NCBI RefSeq assembly: GCF_022662375.1
Contig: NZ_JAKNQL010000001.1
Coordinates: 744,001-808,000 of the forward strand
Source: Pseudomonas sp. CROZ-RG-20F-R04-15
GTDB taxonomy: Bacteria > Pseudomonadota > Gammaproteobacteria > Pseudomonadales > Pseudomonadaceae
Direction: 5' to 3'
DNA length: 64,000 bases
The notes beneath the pieces were generated by a model. That model was not told where the DNA came from. It worked only from the letters and a program-made list of their open reading frames with translations, and did not search any database. A program made the position numbers and the translations under genes. Shown piece after piece: positions 1 to 7,496 of this stretch. Within the stretch, counting starts at the first letter, position 1, and each line of letters begins with the position of its first letter.

Positions 1-107
1 AAGCGCAGACCACCGACGTGCCGGAGATCAAAGCCTTCGCCGACGAGACACTGCCAAAACTGCAGATCCACCTGGAAATGGCCCGCCAGTTACAGGCAAG
101 CCGTTAA
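1..107 (+). CDS. DUF4142-like protein, C-terminal end only
   Basis: The window opens inside this gene. Only the last 34 codons are present, in the frame starting at base 3, ending with the residues RQLQASR and a TAA at 105-107. The helix with LPKLQIHLEMA resembles the end of DUF4142 (ferritin-like, periplasmic) proteins, where a leucine/histidine-rich helix closes the fold. The assignment rests on this short stretch and is tentative. A large hairpin repeat follows the stop directly. Confidence 0.5.
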   Translation, partial: AQTTDVPEIKAFADETLPKLQIHLEMARQLQASR

Positions 108-112
108 TCAAG

Positions 113-186
113 ATCAAAAGATCGCAGCCTTCGGCAGCTCCTACACCAAACTTTGTAGGAGCTGCCGAAGGCTGCGATCTTTTGAT
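113..186. repeat. REP-like palindromic element with 33-bp perfect arms
   Basis: Left arm 113-145 and right arm 154-186 are exact reverse complements separated by 8 bases. The arms carry GTAGGAGCTGCCGAAGGCTG, a repeat family often found between genes in Pseudomonas. It sits between convergent genes and ends in a run of T on the plus strand, so it could also stop transcription of the upstream gene. Confidence 0.8.
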
Positions 187-196
187 TTTTCAACCC

Positions 197-607
197 TCAA
201 CATTCATTCAAGTCCTGCTTCGACTTACTCTTCTCGCCCAGCCCCTCAAGATTGAACACTTCGCCTTCGCCCAAAGAACGGTAGTGCCTGCGCAGTGCCT
301 CCAACTGCTTCAAATCCAGCGCCTCCAGCCCGAGCATCGCGTTCTGCGCCTCTTTGGTCACCAACAGCAATTCATCGATCTTCAAATGCAGAATGTCGGT
401 ATCGCGGTTCTGTGTGTTCTGGATCAGGAACACCATCAGGAACGTGATGATCGTGGTTGAGGTGTTGATGATCAGTTGCCAGGTATCGTTGTAATCAAAG
501 ATCGGCCCGCTTAAACCCCACAACCCGATCAAGATCAACGCGCCCATGAAGGTCTTCGGACTACCGGCCACCATCGCGAGCTTCTGGGAGATTTTTGCGA
601 ATTTCAT
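197..607 (-). CDS. Low-affinity iron permease family membrane protein
   Basis: A 136-residue protein of the Iron_permease (PF04120) type, usually annotated low-affinity iron permease family protein. Two membrane segments are visible, around residues 20-40 (GALILIGLWGLSG) and 45-65 (LIINTSTTIITFLMVFLIQ), followed by the family's hallmark QNTQNRDTDILHLKIDELL, then a charged soluble tail. The start ATG at 605-607 is preceded by AAGGAAC. The transport role is inferred from the family name only; bacterial members are poorly characterised. Convergent with the upstream partial gene. Confidence 0.85.
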   Translation of the reverse strand: MKFAKISQKLAMVAGSPKTFMGALILIGLWGLSGPIFDYNDTWQLIINTSTTIITFLMVFLIQNTQNRDTDILHLKIDELLLVTKEAQNAMLGLEALDLKQLEALRRHYRSLGEGEVFNLEGLGEKSKSKQDLNEC

Positions 608-772
608 AGCCGTGTTCCTTATTGGGAAGAGTCTTGAAATTCAGACATCTGCGGTACGTGGAAAATTCTAATTACAAATCAGTTCATGGCATCGGACGTT
701 GGTAGGGGAGGCACATGTACTGGATCGCTGTATCGTGACGGACCGCTGAAATGTCCCCGACAGGAGAACGCA

Positions 773-1543
773 ATGAGTTGGTCCGCCAAACAATACGTCG
801 CTTTCGAAGATGAACGCACCCGCCCGGCCCGCGATTTGCTGGCGGCGATTCCCACGCCTGAAGCGGGAACAGTGGTTGATATCGGTTGCGGTCCCGGTAA
901 CTCGACGGAGCTGCTGGTGCAGCGTTTTCCCGGGGCGAAGGTCAGCGGGCTGGATAGCTCGGCAGACATGATCGACGCGGCTCGCAAGCGCTTGCCGCAG
1001 TTGCAGTTCGATGTGGCCGAGATTGATCAATGGGCGGATGCAGGCCCCTTCGATGTGATCTTCGCCAACGCTGTGCTGCAGTGGGTGCCGGATCACGCGA
1101 CGTTGCTGCCAGCATTGGCCAGCAAGTTGTCGGTGGGCGGTAGTCTGGCGATTCAGATGCCGGACAATCTCAATGAACCCTCCCACCGTTTGATGCGTGA
1201 AGTCGCCGCGAATGGCCCATGGGCGAGCAAGCTTTCAGGCGCTGCGGGGCAGCGTACCGACATGGCGAGCGCCAGCGATTATTTCTCGATGCTGCGGCCA
1301 CACTGCGCGCGGGTCGATGTGTGGCGCACCACCTATCACCATCAGCTGTCTGGCGGGGCGGCGGGGGTGGTGGAGTGGTTCAAGGGCAGCGGGTTGATTC
1401 CGTTTTTGAATCCGCTGACCGAAGCGGAAAAGGCGCAGTACCTGGAGCAGTATCTGGCGGAGGTTGAGAAGGCTTATCCGGCATTGGCGGATGGCTCGGT
1501 GCTGTTGCCATTCCCACGGTTATTTATCGTCGCGACTCGCTGA
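773..1543 (+). CDS. tam: Trans-aconitate 2-methyltransferase
   Basis: A 256-residue SAM-dependent methyltransferase that methylates trans-aconitate, an inhibitor of aconitase formed spontaneously from cis-aconitate. The N-terminus MSWSAKQYVAFEDERTRPARDLL is typical of Tam, motif I is VVDIGCGPGNS at about residues 34-44, and the motif IV region reads FANAVLQWVPDH. Length fits E. coli Tam (about 252). The ATG at 773 has AGGAG 7 bases upstream; an upstream in-frame start at 686 would add 29 unrelated residues and was rejected. Stands alone between the iron-permease-like gene and a convergent methyltransferase. Confidence 0.92.
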   Translation: MSWSAKQYVAFEDERTRPARDLLAAIPTPEAGTVVDIGCGPGNSTELLVQRFPGAKVSGLDSSADMIDAARKRLPQLQFDVAEIDQWADAGPFDVIFANAVLQWVPDHATLLPALASKLSVGGSLAIQMPDNLNEPSHRLMREVAANGPWASKLSGAAGQRTDMASASDYFSMLRPHCARVDVWRTTYHHQLSGGAAGVVEWFKGSGLIPFLNPLTEAEKAQYLEQYLAEVEKAYPALADGSVLLPFPRLFIVATR

Positions 1544-1556
1544 AATAAATTGGCCC

Positions 1557-1701
1557 CCTCACCTCAGCCCTCTCCCGAGGGAGAGGGAGCCGATTGGTAT
1601 CGCTTGCAAAACCTGAGTTCGCTTCGATTTTGCACGTCGGCGTAGTTCGTGCCGCCACCGCGGTCAGTCCCCTCTCCCTCTGGGAGAGGGTTAGGGTGAG
1701 G
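1557..1701. repeat. Intergenic repeat with long G/A-rich terminal inverted repeats
   Basis: Left end 1557-1587 and right end 1670-1701 are near-perfect reverse complements (CCTCACC..CCCTCTCCC..GGGAGAGGG), flanking an 82-base interior. Each end is also internally palindromic (CCCTCTCCC/GGGAGAGGG). Ends of this kind are widespread in Pseudomonas intergenic DNA. It fills the space between the convergent tam and methyltransferase genes almost exactly and codes for nothing visible. Confidence 0.75.
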
Positions 1702-1706
1702 GCTTC

Positions 1707-2435
1707 TCAGCGCTGCACCGCCACCAACATCATCATCGGCCGCTCCCGCTCTTCTGCCAGCGCCGGTTGCGCCGCGACCTCCGCTTCGCTCGGCCCCCAT
1801 TCATTGACATGTCGAATCGAGAACCCCGCATCGATCAGCGAATTGAGCAATGTCCCGACCGTACGATGCTGCTTGATCACGCCTTCAGCCAGCCAGTTCG
1901 TCACCCGCTCACCCTCCAACTGATAACTGTCCAGCGGCCAACGCTTGTTACCTTCACCATCCACAAACGAACCCGGATTACGTGGCGCCATAAAGATCGG
2001 ATGCTCAATGGAAAAGACAAAGTGCGAACCCGGTTTCAGCGCCGCGTACAGGTGCGCAAACAGCCCCGGCAAATCCTTGATGTAATGCAGCGCCAGTGAG
2101 CTGTAAGCCAGATCAAAACTGCAGGCGGGCAAGTCGATCTGTTCCAGATCGGCACGCTCATAACGAATATTTGCCGCCGTTGTGGTCGCCCGCGCCCGCT
2201 CCAGCATCTTCTCCGAGACATCCAGTCCCAACACACTCCCCGCATCATTCTCGATGGCCCAACGGCTGAACCAGCCATAACCGCAGCCCAGATCCACCAC
2301 TTTCAAGCCATGCATTGATGGCAGCAGCGCTTTTAGCGCCGGCCACTCCGGCGCCGCGTCGAGGCCGCCGATGGAGCGGTTCATCTGGCTGTAGCCCTGG
2401 AAAAATTCGGGATCGTCGTAAATGTTTTGCGTCAT
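1707..2435 (-). CDS. Class I SAM-dependent methyltransferase
   Basis: A 242-residue methyltransferase of the Methyltransf_11/25 type. Motif I is KVVDLGCGYGWFSRWA near residues 45-60, followed by the acidic LGLDVSEKML and the motif IV region SFDLAYSSLALHYIKDL. The family covers small-molecule and lipid methylation; substrate cannot be told. MTQNIYDDPEFFQGYSQMNRSIGGLDAAPEW at the start is a recognisable beginning for this group. It ends next to an intergenic repeat and is probably monocistronic. Confidence 0.88.
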   Translation of the reverse strand: MTQNIYDDPEFFQGYSQMNRSIGGLDAAPEWPALKALLPSMHGLKVVDLGCGYGWFSRWAIENDAGSVLGLDVSEKMLERARATTTAANIRYERADLEQIDLPACSFDLAYSSLALHYIKDLPGLFAHLYAALKPGSHFVFSIEHPIFMAPRNPGSFVDGEGNKRWPLDSYQLEGERVTNWLAEGVIKQHRTVGTLLNSLIDAGFSIRHVNEWGPSEAEVAAQPALAEERERPMMMLVAVQR

Positions 2436-2780
2436 GTTGAAATGCTCTTTTGAGTTCGATCGTCAGCGGCAAAGTGGCCGCGATTGGAATCCCTCGAAAG
2501 TGATGGCGCGTATTCGTCGATGGCCGCGCAGGGGGAGGGTAGTGGCTGATATGGAAATGCTAGTCGGTCGAGAGGAAGGTGAAAAACGATGGAGTGTTGT
2601 GGATCTGTAATGTCAGAAAATGCTGCAAGGTTTTTGTCTGCTTAAACGCATTCGGTGGCCAGTGTTTATAAGTGTTCGGTGTTACGTCCTGAAGCCTACA
2701 AATCCTTGCGCCGTTGCCTACCGCTACGCCAGAATCCGCCGGCTTGTGCGCTTTAGGAGCGGTCGGTAACTTGGTTCGCG

Positions 2781-2965
2781 TCACTGATTTCCAGTGATCG
2801 GGTTTAGTAGCCCGGAATCCCCCCTAAATGGCTGCACAAGTACCATTCAAACAGGCAATGCTTGTACTCGATGGTGGCTGTGCGCATGGCGCCCTCGGGT
2901 GCGCCGGATTTAGGGGTTGGGATCCGGTCTACTAACTTGCGCACAGCTGCCTCCCATCCGTTTAG
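2781..2965 (+). ncRNA. Candidate structured leader RNA upstream of the DUF6124 gene
   Basis: The 570 bases between the methyltransferase and the DUF6124 gene contain no convincing gene but strong pairing potential. 2802-2829 (GTTTAGTAGCCCGGAATCC and the following CCCTAAAT) pairs imperfectly with 2908-2936. Inside, GCACAAGTACCAT can pair with ATGGTGGCTGTGC, and GGCGC at 2888-2892 pairs with GCGCC at 2901-2905. Outside, TCACTG/CAGTGA forms a hairpin at 2781-2797. A third copy of GTTTAGTAGC lies at about 2960. Could be a leader element or an antisense-type RNA; class not identified. Nothing else was seen in 2436-2780. Confidence 0.45.
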
Positions 2966-3007
2966 TAGCGAGATTGGTTGCGGCCCCTATTGATAGGTAC
3001 CAAGCCC

Positions 3008-3370
3008 ATGTTCAAAGTAACGCCAAATCCGCCGGAAACCGATCCGGCATCCCCCTACGAATCACCCAACTCAAAGAAATTCCACGAAGCCGCCGAACGC
3101 GCCCTCGACCACTACCTCAGCCCCACAGCCAGAATCATGGGTTGCACCCGCGAACCCGAACCGATGTACCTCGCCAACCCTGCCTACGACACCGAATCCT
3201 TGCTGGCCAACGCCAGCGAAACACTCGGCTCGGCCACCACCATGCTTAACAACTTCGCCGCGCTGCTCGACACCTCACACCGCAAGACTGCACTCGGCAT
3301 CGCGCAGGTGGTCATGTTGGGTGAATTAGCGGTGAATCAGGCACTGGATAAGGTTGTGCCGGCGGATTAA
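3008..3370 (+). CDS. DUF6124 family protein
   Basis: A 120-residue cytoplasmic protein of a Pseudomonas-specific family (DUF6124, earlier placed in DUF3077) with no known function. It begins MFKVTPNPPETDP, the usual start of the family, and shows the conserved centre ALDHYLSPTARIMG and the helical C-terminus with FAALLDTSHRKTALGIAQVVMLGEL. The ATG at 3008 was chosen over upstream in-frame starts because the family begins there. Members often occur in several copies per genome behind similar leaders; here one copy follows the structured region at 2781-2965. Confidence 0.85.
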   Translation: MFKVTPNPPETDPASPYESPNSKKFHEAAERALDHYLSPTARIMGCTREPEPMYLANPAYDTESLLANASETLGSATTMLNNFAALLDTSHRKTALGIAQVVMLGELAVNQALDKVVPAD

Positions 3371-3392
3371 CCCTAACGCTTTAAGAAGCCAA

Positions 3393-3420
3393 AGAAACCG
3401 GCCAATTAGCGCCGGTTTCT
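3393..3420. terminator. Hairpin between convergent DUF6124 and hipA genes
   Basis: AGAAACCGGC at 3393-3402 pairs with GCCGGTTTCT at 3411-3420 around an 8-base loop. There is no long T run on the plus strand, but its symmetry and position 23 bases after the DUF6124 stop and 27 bases after the hipA stop suit a bidirectional terminator. Confidence 0.6.
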
Positions 3421-3446
3421 CGAGACTGCAACGTGGCAGCACGAAC

Positions 3447-4706
3447 TCAGGCAAGTAGCCCGATGTTTTGGTCGATGCGTTGTTGAATGGTGCGCAAGGT
3501 TTCCTGGGTGATCACACCCGGATACAAACTTTCAGCCATGGCTGAGAATCGGCCAGCTACCTCGCAAAATCTGTCAATGATGTCGGCGGCGGTAGCGGCG
3601 TTTACTTCAGCCTCCACTGCAAGGTTGAGCAGGTTTTCTCTTCCAATTTCCAAGGCTTCACCCATCACGTCCATCTGGTGATAGCCTCCCGGCCCCTCGC
3701 AGAAAGTGACGTCATAGGCCGGCGCTAATTTCCAGTCTCCGCCAGGCGACATGATGTAAGCAAAGTTCTTCGGATGGTCGTCTCGGTTGTTGAATGCGAC
3801 ATTGAAGACGACCCGCTCAAACGCTGCGGCTTTCTCTCGTACGTCATTGCTGCACTTATGAGTCGCACGCAGGAAGTTGACGTAGTCCAGCGCCCCGGGG
3901 GATCTGAAATCCGCACCGGTAAAGGCTGCAAGACTCTGCATGGGCACCCGCAAGTCATTTTGTCGGTCAAAGCGTTTGGTGGCAAAAGCGGCCATTCCCT
4001 CAGACAGGCTGAAATAACGAGTGTCAGGAGTTTGGATACCGCACAAGCGTAAACACTCGGCATAGACCATTTCGATGGCGCACACCTCGGGATGTTCTTG
4101 CTGAGCCGGAAATTTCACCAACCAGGCTTCGAAACCGGGAGTGGCAACCGTAGTGAAGGCATCAGTGTGCGGATCGCGATATACCAGCGCTTTTGGTCGG
4201 GCGCCCTGTGGAGAACCTCCGACCAGTAGCAGCTTCTGAAGAAGCTCTCCACCTTTACCTTTGAGTACTTCCTGCACTTCGGACGCGAGCAACTCGATGG
4301 GAACATGCATTTGCGGTTCCAGCGCCTCGGGTGCAACAGGTTCAAACGACATGGCCCCCATGGCATTGTTGCCAATGTAGGCTAGCCGCTCCAAGGGGCC
4401 TATGCGCGCAGGGTTGAGGCCTCGACGTTTGAACAATCGGTCCATCAGCAACATGCCCCAGCCATCCGGCAGCGAGTCATAAACCGGCCCAGGCAGTCCC
4501 AACTGATGTGACGGGAAATCCCGGTTTAACCTGGCTCCCTGTAATGAAAGCCTCAAGGACGAGAGTTCCAGCCCTCTGTTTTTTGCCTCATCGCTGTACT
4601 CAAACATGACCTGCGGGCGACCGGTCAGGGCTTTCGTCGAAGCAAGTGTGCCCCACCGCCAACGTTCACCCCAGCCCTCGTAGTAGACGTCAACTCGTTC
4701 AAGCAT
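3447..4706 (-). CDS. hipA: HipA family serine/threonine kinase toxin
   Basis: A 419-residue HipA-type toxin. Known HipA kinases phosphorylate glutamyl-tRNA synthetase and halt translation. Visible elements: a HipA N-terminal domain (about 1-110), the glycine-rich Ser loop GGSPQGARPK near 163-172, ATP lysine in LVKFP near 198, KRFDR near 244, the catalytic loop NRDDHPKNF at 307-315 and the metal-binding PAYDVT near 329. All key residues look intact. The ATG at 4704-4706 overlaps the hipB stop by 8 bases and has AAGGA upstream; a longer frame reading to 4769 lies inside hipB and was rejected. Cotranscribed with hipB. Confidence 0.92.
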   Translation of the reverse strand: MLERVDVYYEGWGERWRWGTLASTKALTGRPQVMFEYSDEAKNRGLELSSLRLSLQGARLNRDFPSHQLGLPGPVYDSLPDGWGMLLMDRLFKRRGLNPARIGPLERLAYIGNNAMGAMSFEPVAPEALEPQMHVPIELLASEVQEVLKGKGGELLQKLLLVGGSPQGARPKALVYRDPHTDAFTTVATPGFEAWLVKFPAQQEHPEVCAIEMVYAECLRLCGIQTPDTRYFSLSEGMAAFATKRFDRQNDLRVPMQSLAAFTGADFRSPGALDYVNFLRATHKCSNDVREKAAAFERVVFNVAFNNRDDHPKNFAYIMSPGGDWKLAPAYDVTFCEGPGGYHQMDVMGEALEIGRENLLNLAVEAEVNAATAADIIDRFCEVAGRFSAMAESLYPGVITQETLRTIQQRIDQNIGLLA

Positions 4707-5016
4707 TGTCGACTTTCCTTTTGATGCGATGACGCTTGGCCGTTTTTTCGTAGCGAATGATATCGTCAAGAGTTTCGAGCCTTGGCAGAAACAACCCTTC
4801 GAGTTCCTTTTCGCGCCCGAGAACCATCGCCACTCGCACCATGTTGTCGAAACTCACATTACGACCGGCTTCAAGGTTTGACACCGTATTCGTCGCAATG
4901 CCCGCGCGAGCGGCCACGTCTGCCTGTGTCATCTCCAAAGCCAATCGTTCTGTGCGCAGGCGTTGGCAAATCCGGTTGACGATCTCGCTTGCGGTGGTGA
5001 GGCTTAAATCCAGCAT
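4699..5016 (-). CDS. hipB: HipB-like XRE antitoxin
   Basis: A 105-residue DNA-binding antitoxin. The helix-turn-helix is clear at about 29-60: MTQADVAARAGIATNTVSNLEAGR. The C-terminal tail is basic (AKRHRIKRKV), unlike the short hydrophobic tail of E. coli HipB. It precedes and overlaps hipA, the standard order, and would bind the inverted repeats upstream to repress its own operon together with HipA. Confidence 0.92.
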   Translation of the reverse strand: MLDLSLTTASEIVNRICQRLRTERLALEMTQADVAARAGIATNTVSNLEAGRNVSFDNMVRVAMVLGREKELEGLFLPRLETLDDIIRYEKTAKRHRIKRKVDNA

Positions 5017-5048
5017 GTCGTGGGTACCGTCGGCGTTCAGTTTTGATT

Positions 5049-5122
5049 CTCTATACGCAATATACTGTGGATTAAACCTAAAAATATCATTTAACCCACA
5101 TTAAAATGTAATTAGGTTTAAT
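5049..5122 (-). promoter_or_regulatory. hipBA promoter and operator region
   Basis: ATTAAACCTAA at 5071-5081 and TTAGGTTTAAT at 5112-5122 form an 11-bp perfect inverted repeat with a 30-base spacer that holds related half-sites (ATTTAACCCA, TTTAATGGG). On the minus strand AT-rich -10 candidates (TATATT, TATAGA) lie between this region and the hipB start. This fits cooperative HipB operators; the transcription start is not defined. Confidence 0.55.
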
Positions 5123-5160
5123 GGGTAGGATAAGGTCGGCACAGGTTGACGCGACAAGTT

Positions 5161-5568
5161 TCAACCCTGCTGCAAAACTTTCAGAGCCGCCGACGCCAGA
5201 AAGCCGGAGCGGCTTTTTTCTTCCGGGTGGTGCAACACATATTCGTCAATGCGGTTAAGCAAATGCCCCGGCAACGTGATGTTGAGTTTCTGGGCTTTAC
5301 CCAAGTACTTCACGACATCTATATCGACCACGGCCCATGCACATCCTGCGTACTTCGGATTAGCGACGTTCACGCCCAGTTTGCTCGCAGCCGGGATCGG
5401 CGCACCGTCCTCAGCCAAAATTTCGAAATGTCCCTCGATGGCTTCGCGAGCCATGGCGACGGCATCATCCAGATCATCGCCAGCCGAAAAGCAGCCCGGA
5501 ATGTCCGGCACCTCCACGCCCCAGGCGTGTTCCTCATCACCTATTGAAATCGCAATCGGGTAGAGCAT
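5161..5568 (-). CDS. hicB: HicB antitoxin
   Basis: A 135-residue HicB antitoxin. The N-terminal partial RNase H-like fold carries the typical GVEVPDIPGCFSAGDDLDDAVAMAREAIEGH (about 17-47), and the C-terminal ribbon-helix-helix reads KLNITLPGHLLNRIDEYV. The start at 5566-5568 is preferred over an ATG five codons upstream because GGAGG lies 8 bases before it. It is downstream of the hicA toxin with a 36-base gap. HicB neutralises HicA and represses the operon. Confidence 0.92.
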   Translation of the reverse strand: MLYPIAISIGDEEHAWGVEVPDIPGCFSAGDDLDDAVAMAREAIEGHFEILAEDGAPIPAASKLGVNVANPKYAGCAWAVVDIDVVKYLGKAQKLNITLPGHLLNRIDEYVLHHPEEKSRSGFLASAALKVLQQG

Positions 5569-5604
5569 ATTCGTTTCCTCCATCGCGCCGATGACCTGAA
5601 CAAG

Positions 5605-5784
5605 TCAGAGCAGCGCTTGTTGCAAAATACTGATGGCCGTTTTCTTCAACAGATCTTTCTTCGGATGCGGCACAGTGACCAGTCCAGGCTTGACCGGGTG
5701 TTTGAAGTGATGGTGGCTGCCTCTGACTCGCACTAAATACCAACCGTCTGCGACGAGTTGGCCGATTAAAAAACGGCTATTCAC
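5605..5784 (-). CDS. hicA: HicA mRNA interferase toxin (GTG start)
   Basis: A 59-residue protein read on the minus strand from a GTG at 5782-5784 with AAGGAGG four bases upstream. The sequence starts VNSRFLIGQLVADGWYLVRV and continues with RGSHHHFKHP and the family signature TVPHPKKDL, the dsRBD-like HicA fold with the catalytic histidine in GSHHHF. HicA cleaves mRNA independent of ribosomes. Its short length and GTG start make it easy to miss, but the sequence is complete and undamaged, so the hicAB module is likely functional. Confidence 0.92.
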   Translation of the reverse strand: MNSRFLIGQLVADGWYLVRVRGSHHHFKHPVKPGLVTVPHPKKDLLKKTAISILQQALL

Positions 5785-5803
5785 AACACCTCCTTGTGAT
5801 GTG

Positions 5804-5857
5804 CTTGGTGGGTACTATACCTGCTTGGCTTTTGCGATCAACACTATAACCACCAAG
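5804..5857 (-). promoter_or_regulatory. hicAB promoter with flanking operator repeats
   Basis: On the minus strand TTGATC and TATAGT, 16 bases apart, form a sigma-70-type promoter about 25 bases before the hicA SD. CTTGGTGG at 5804-5811 and CCACCAAG at 5850-5857 are perfect inverted repeats that bracket the promoter, extended by ACTATACC and CTATAACC. This is a good candidate HicB operator. Confidence 0.6.
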
Positions 5858-5984
5858 TGGTCATCGTCCATCATTCGGCTCAGCGGTGTGAATCAGTCTA
5901 GATGGGGAGGCAGCGCAGGGATTCTGACTGTGTTGCAGGTTTTTGCATTGTTTCGAAATGCAGCATCGGATTTTTTCAGGCACA

Positions 5985-6013
5985 AAAAAACCGGCCATCA
6001 AGGCCGGTTTTTT
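5985..6013 (-). terminator. Rho-independent terminator of tRNA-Gly
   Basis: AAAAAACCGGCC (5985-5996), loop ATCAA, GGCCGGTTTTTT (6002-6013). It reads with a T run in both directions and lies about 50 bases past the 3' end of the minus-strand tRNA. 5858-5984 shows nothing else. Confidence 0.85.
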
Positions 6014-6062
6014 CTGTTCCTGCATCCCCCGTCAAAAAACACAACGTGAGACAAAAATTGAG

Positions 6063-6136
6063 TGGAGCGGGTAGAGGGAATCGAACCCTCGTCGGAAGCT
6101 TGGGAAGCTACTGTTCTACCATTAAACTATACCCGC
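6063..6136 (-). tRNA. tRNA-Gly (CCC anticodon)
   Basis: 74 nt on the minus strand including an encoded CCA. The acceptor stem pairs GCGGGTA with TACCCGC, the T-loop has GGTTCGATTCC, and the anticodon loop is TTCCCAA, giving CCC. The tRNA lies directly upstream of the hicAB/hipBA block; no duplicated 3' end was found that would mark an integrated element. Confidence 0.93.
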
Positions 6137-6150
6137 TCAGAGCGGCTGAC

Positions 6151-6179
6151 TTTGTACCAGACTCGGCCACGGATTTGAA
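6151..6179 (-). promoter_or_regulatory. Possible tRNA-Gly promoter
   Basis: On the minus strand TTCAAA, 17 bases, TACAAA, located 15 bases before the tRNA 5' end. The match to consensus is moderate. Confidence 0.4.
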
Positions 6180-6294
6180 GTTTTTCTTTTACTCATGAAC
6201 GCTTTGAATCACTGAAAACGGTCAATCGCGGGCGAGCACTGCGGTGAGAAAAGCAAAATCTCAATCCCGCAGTCCCGCACGCGAAGACACTCTT

Positions 6295-7179
6295 TCAAAT
6301 AGCCAATGCATGTTGATCCTGAACAAACGAGTAACGCGTTCGGCTGGCCTGCTGCGCCGGTTTCAGAAAGCCGAGCAGGGCATTCTGGCTATCGCGGCAC
6401 GCGGCCTTGTGTTCCATGTCGAGGAAGTGCCCGGTGGCTTGCAGCGTGGTGAACGTGCTCTGCGCCACGTGGTTGCCGAACAGGCGTGCATCTTCGGCAG
6501 CGGTGTATTCGTCCCATTCGCCGTTTAAAAACAGCACCGGCACGTTGATCTTTTTCGCCGCATTCAAGTAGCACTGCCGATCGCTGTGCAGCACGTCGCT
6601 GATGTGAAAGTGCATCTGCCCGTATTCGTGCTCGGCGAGGCTGCTGACGTGGCGATAGTTGAAGCGTTTGAACAGTGACGGCAGGTGTTTGCCGATGGTG
6701 TTGTTGACCAGATGGCCGACGCGGTCGCCGTCGCGTTGGCCGAGGTAGTCGACGCCGCGTTCGAGGTAATCGAGCATGTGCGCGTTGATCACTGGCGAGA
6801 ACGAGCTGATCACAGCTCGTTCAATGCGCCGTGGCTGATGGGCGAGGGCGACCAGGGTCGCGGCGCCGCCCCAGGAGAACGACAGCACGTGTTCGGCGGC
6901 GAAGTGGTCGATCAGCTCGAGCAGAATCTGCCCTTCGACGTCCTTCGTCAGATGTTTCTCGTGGCGATTGTGGGCTTTTGACCGGCCCGCGTAGGGCTGG
7001 TCGTAGCAAACCACGTTGAATTGCGGGTGCAGGTTTTTCACAGTCTGTGCAAACGACGCAGTCGTGGCCATCGAGCCGTTGACCAGGATGATGGTCTTTT
7101 CTGCGGCGTCTGCGCGATAGAACTCCGTGTAAACCCGATACTGACCCTGTATATCCAGCACAGCGATTTCTGGCCTCAT
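6295..7179 (-). CDS. phaG: (R)-3-hydroxydecanoyl-ACP:CoA transacylase
   Basis: A 294-residue alpha/beta-hydrolase-fold acyltransferase that links fatty acid synthesis to medium-chain polyhydroxyalkanoate by moving 3-hydroxyacyl groups from ACP; later work on PhaG proteins favours release plus CoA ligation. The N-terminus MRPEIAVLDIQGQYRVYTEF matches P. putida PhaG closely, with nucleophile elbow SFSWGG (Ser102), ERxxEY-type WDEYTAAEDAR and GHFLDMEHK near the end. RhlA is the nearest paralogue. The start at 7177-7179 has AGGAG 10 bases upstream; the longer frame to 7365 adds unrelated residues. Confidence 0.9.
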   Translation of the reverse strand: MRPEIAVLDIQGQYRVYTEFYRADAAEKTIILVNGSMATTASFAQTVKNLHPQFNVVCYDQPYAGRSKAHNRHEKHLTKDVEGQILLELIDHFAAEHVLSFSWGGAATLVALAHQPRRIERAVISSFSPVINAHMLDYLERGVDYLGQRDGDRVGHLVNNTIGKHLPSLFKRFNYRHVSSLAEHEYGQMHFHISDVLHSDRQCYLNAAKKINVPVLFLNGEWDEYTAAEDARLFGNHVAQSTFTTLQATGHFLDMEHKAACRDSQNALLGFLKPAQQASRTRYSFVQDQHALAI

Positions 7180-7386
7180 GTCATAAGACTCCTGGCAAGC
7201 AAGCGGGTATGCGCGCAAATAGAGATTGCACGAGCTTTGTGACAGGTAGGCATACGCCTGGAATTTGCTTGGCCCATGTCGATCCGTTACGGCAGGTCGA
7301 CGGGTATTGTTATTGGCGGGCAGTCTGTCGGCTGAGGCGAAGCCCTTGGGGCTTACGACCGACAAAAAGTTTCTTGGAAGTATGGT

Positions 7387-7402
7387 GTGACTCGTCGGTC
7401 AC
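7387..7402. promoter_or_regulatory. Small inverted repeat upstream of phaG
   Basis: GTGAC at 7387-7391 and GTCAC at 7398-7402 form a 5-bp inverted repeat (TCGTCG between) in the 317-base gap between rsuA and phaG. It could be an operator half-site pair, but the arms are short. No other structure was seen in this gap. Confidence 0.25.
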
Positions 7403-7496
7403 AATTTGGCCGACGTCCTGATTCAAGCAGGGGAGTCGGGATCGCGCAAGTGCCGTTGGTAAATTGTTCGACAACTTCTGCTGAGCGGTCGCGGGC

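Noticed and set aside
2560..2784. 74-codon minus-strand frame before the DUF6124 gene
   Set aside because: No recognisable protein; it lies in the region with RNA-like pairing.
5785..6136. Attachment site of an integrated island at tRNA-Gly
   Set aside because: No duplicate of the tRNA 3' end and no integrase were found near the hicAB/hipBA block.
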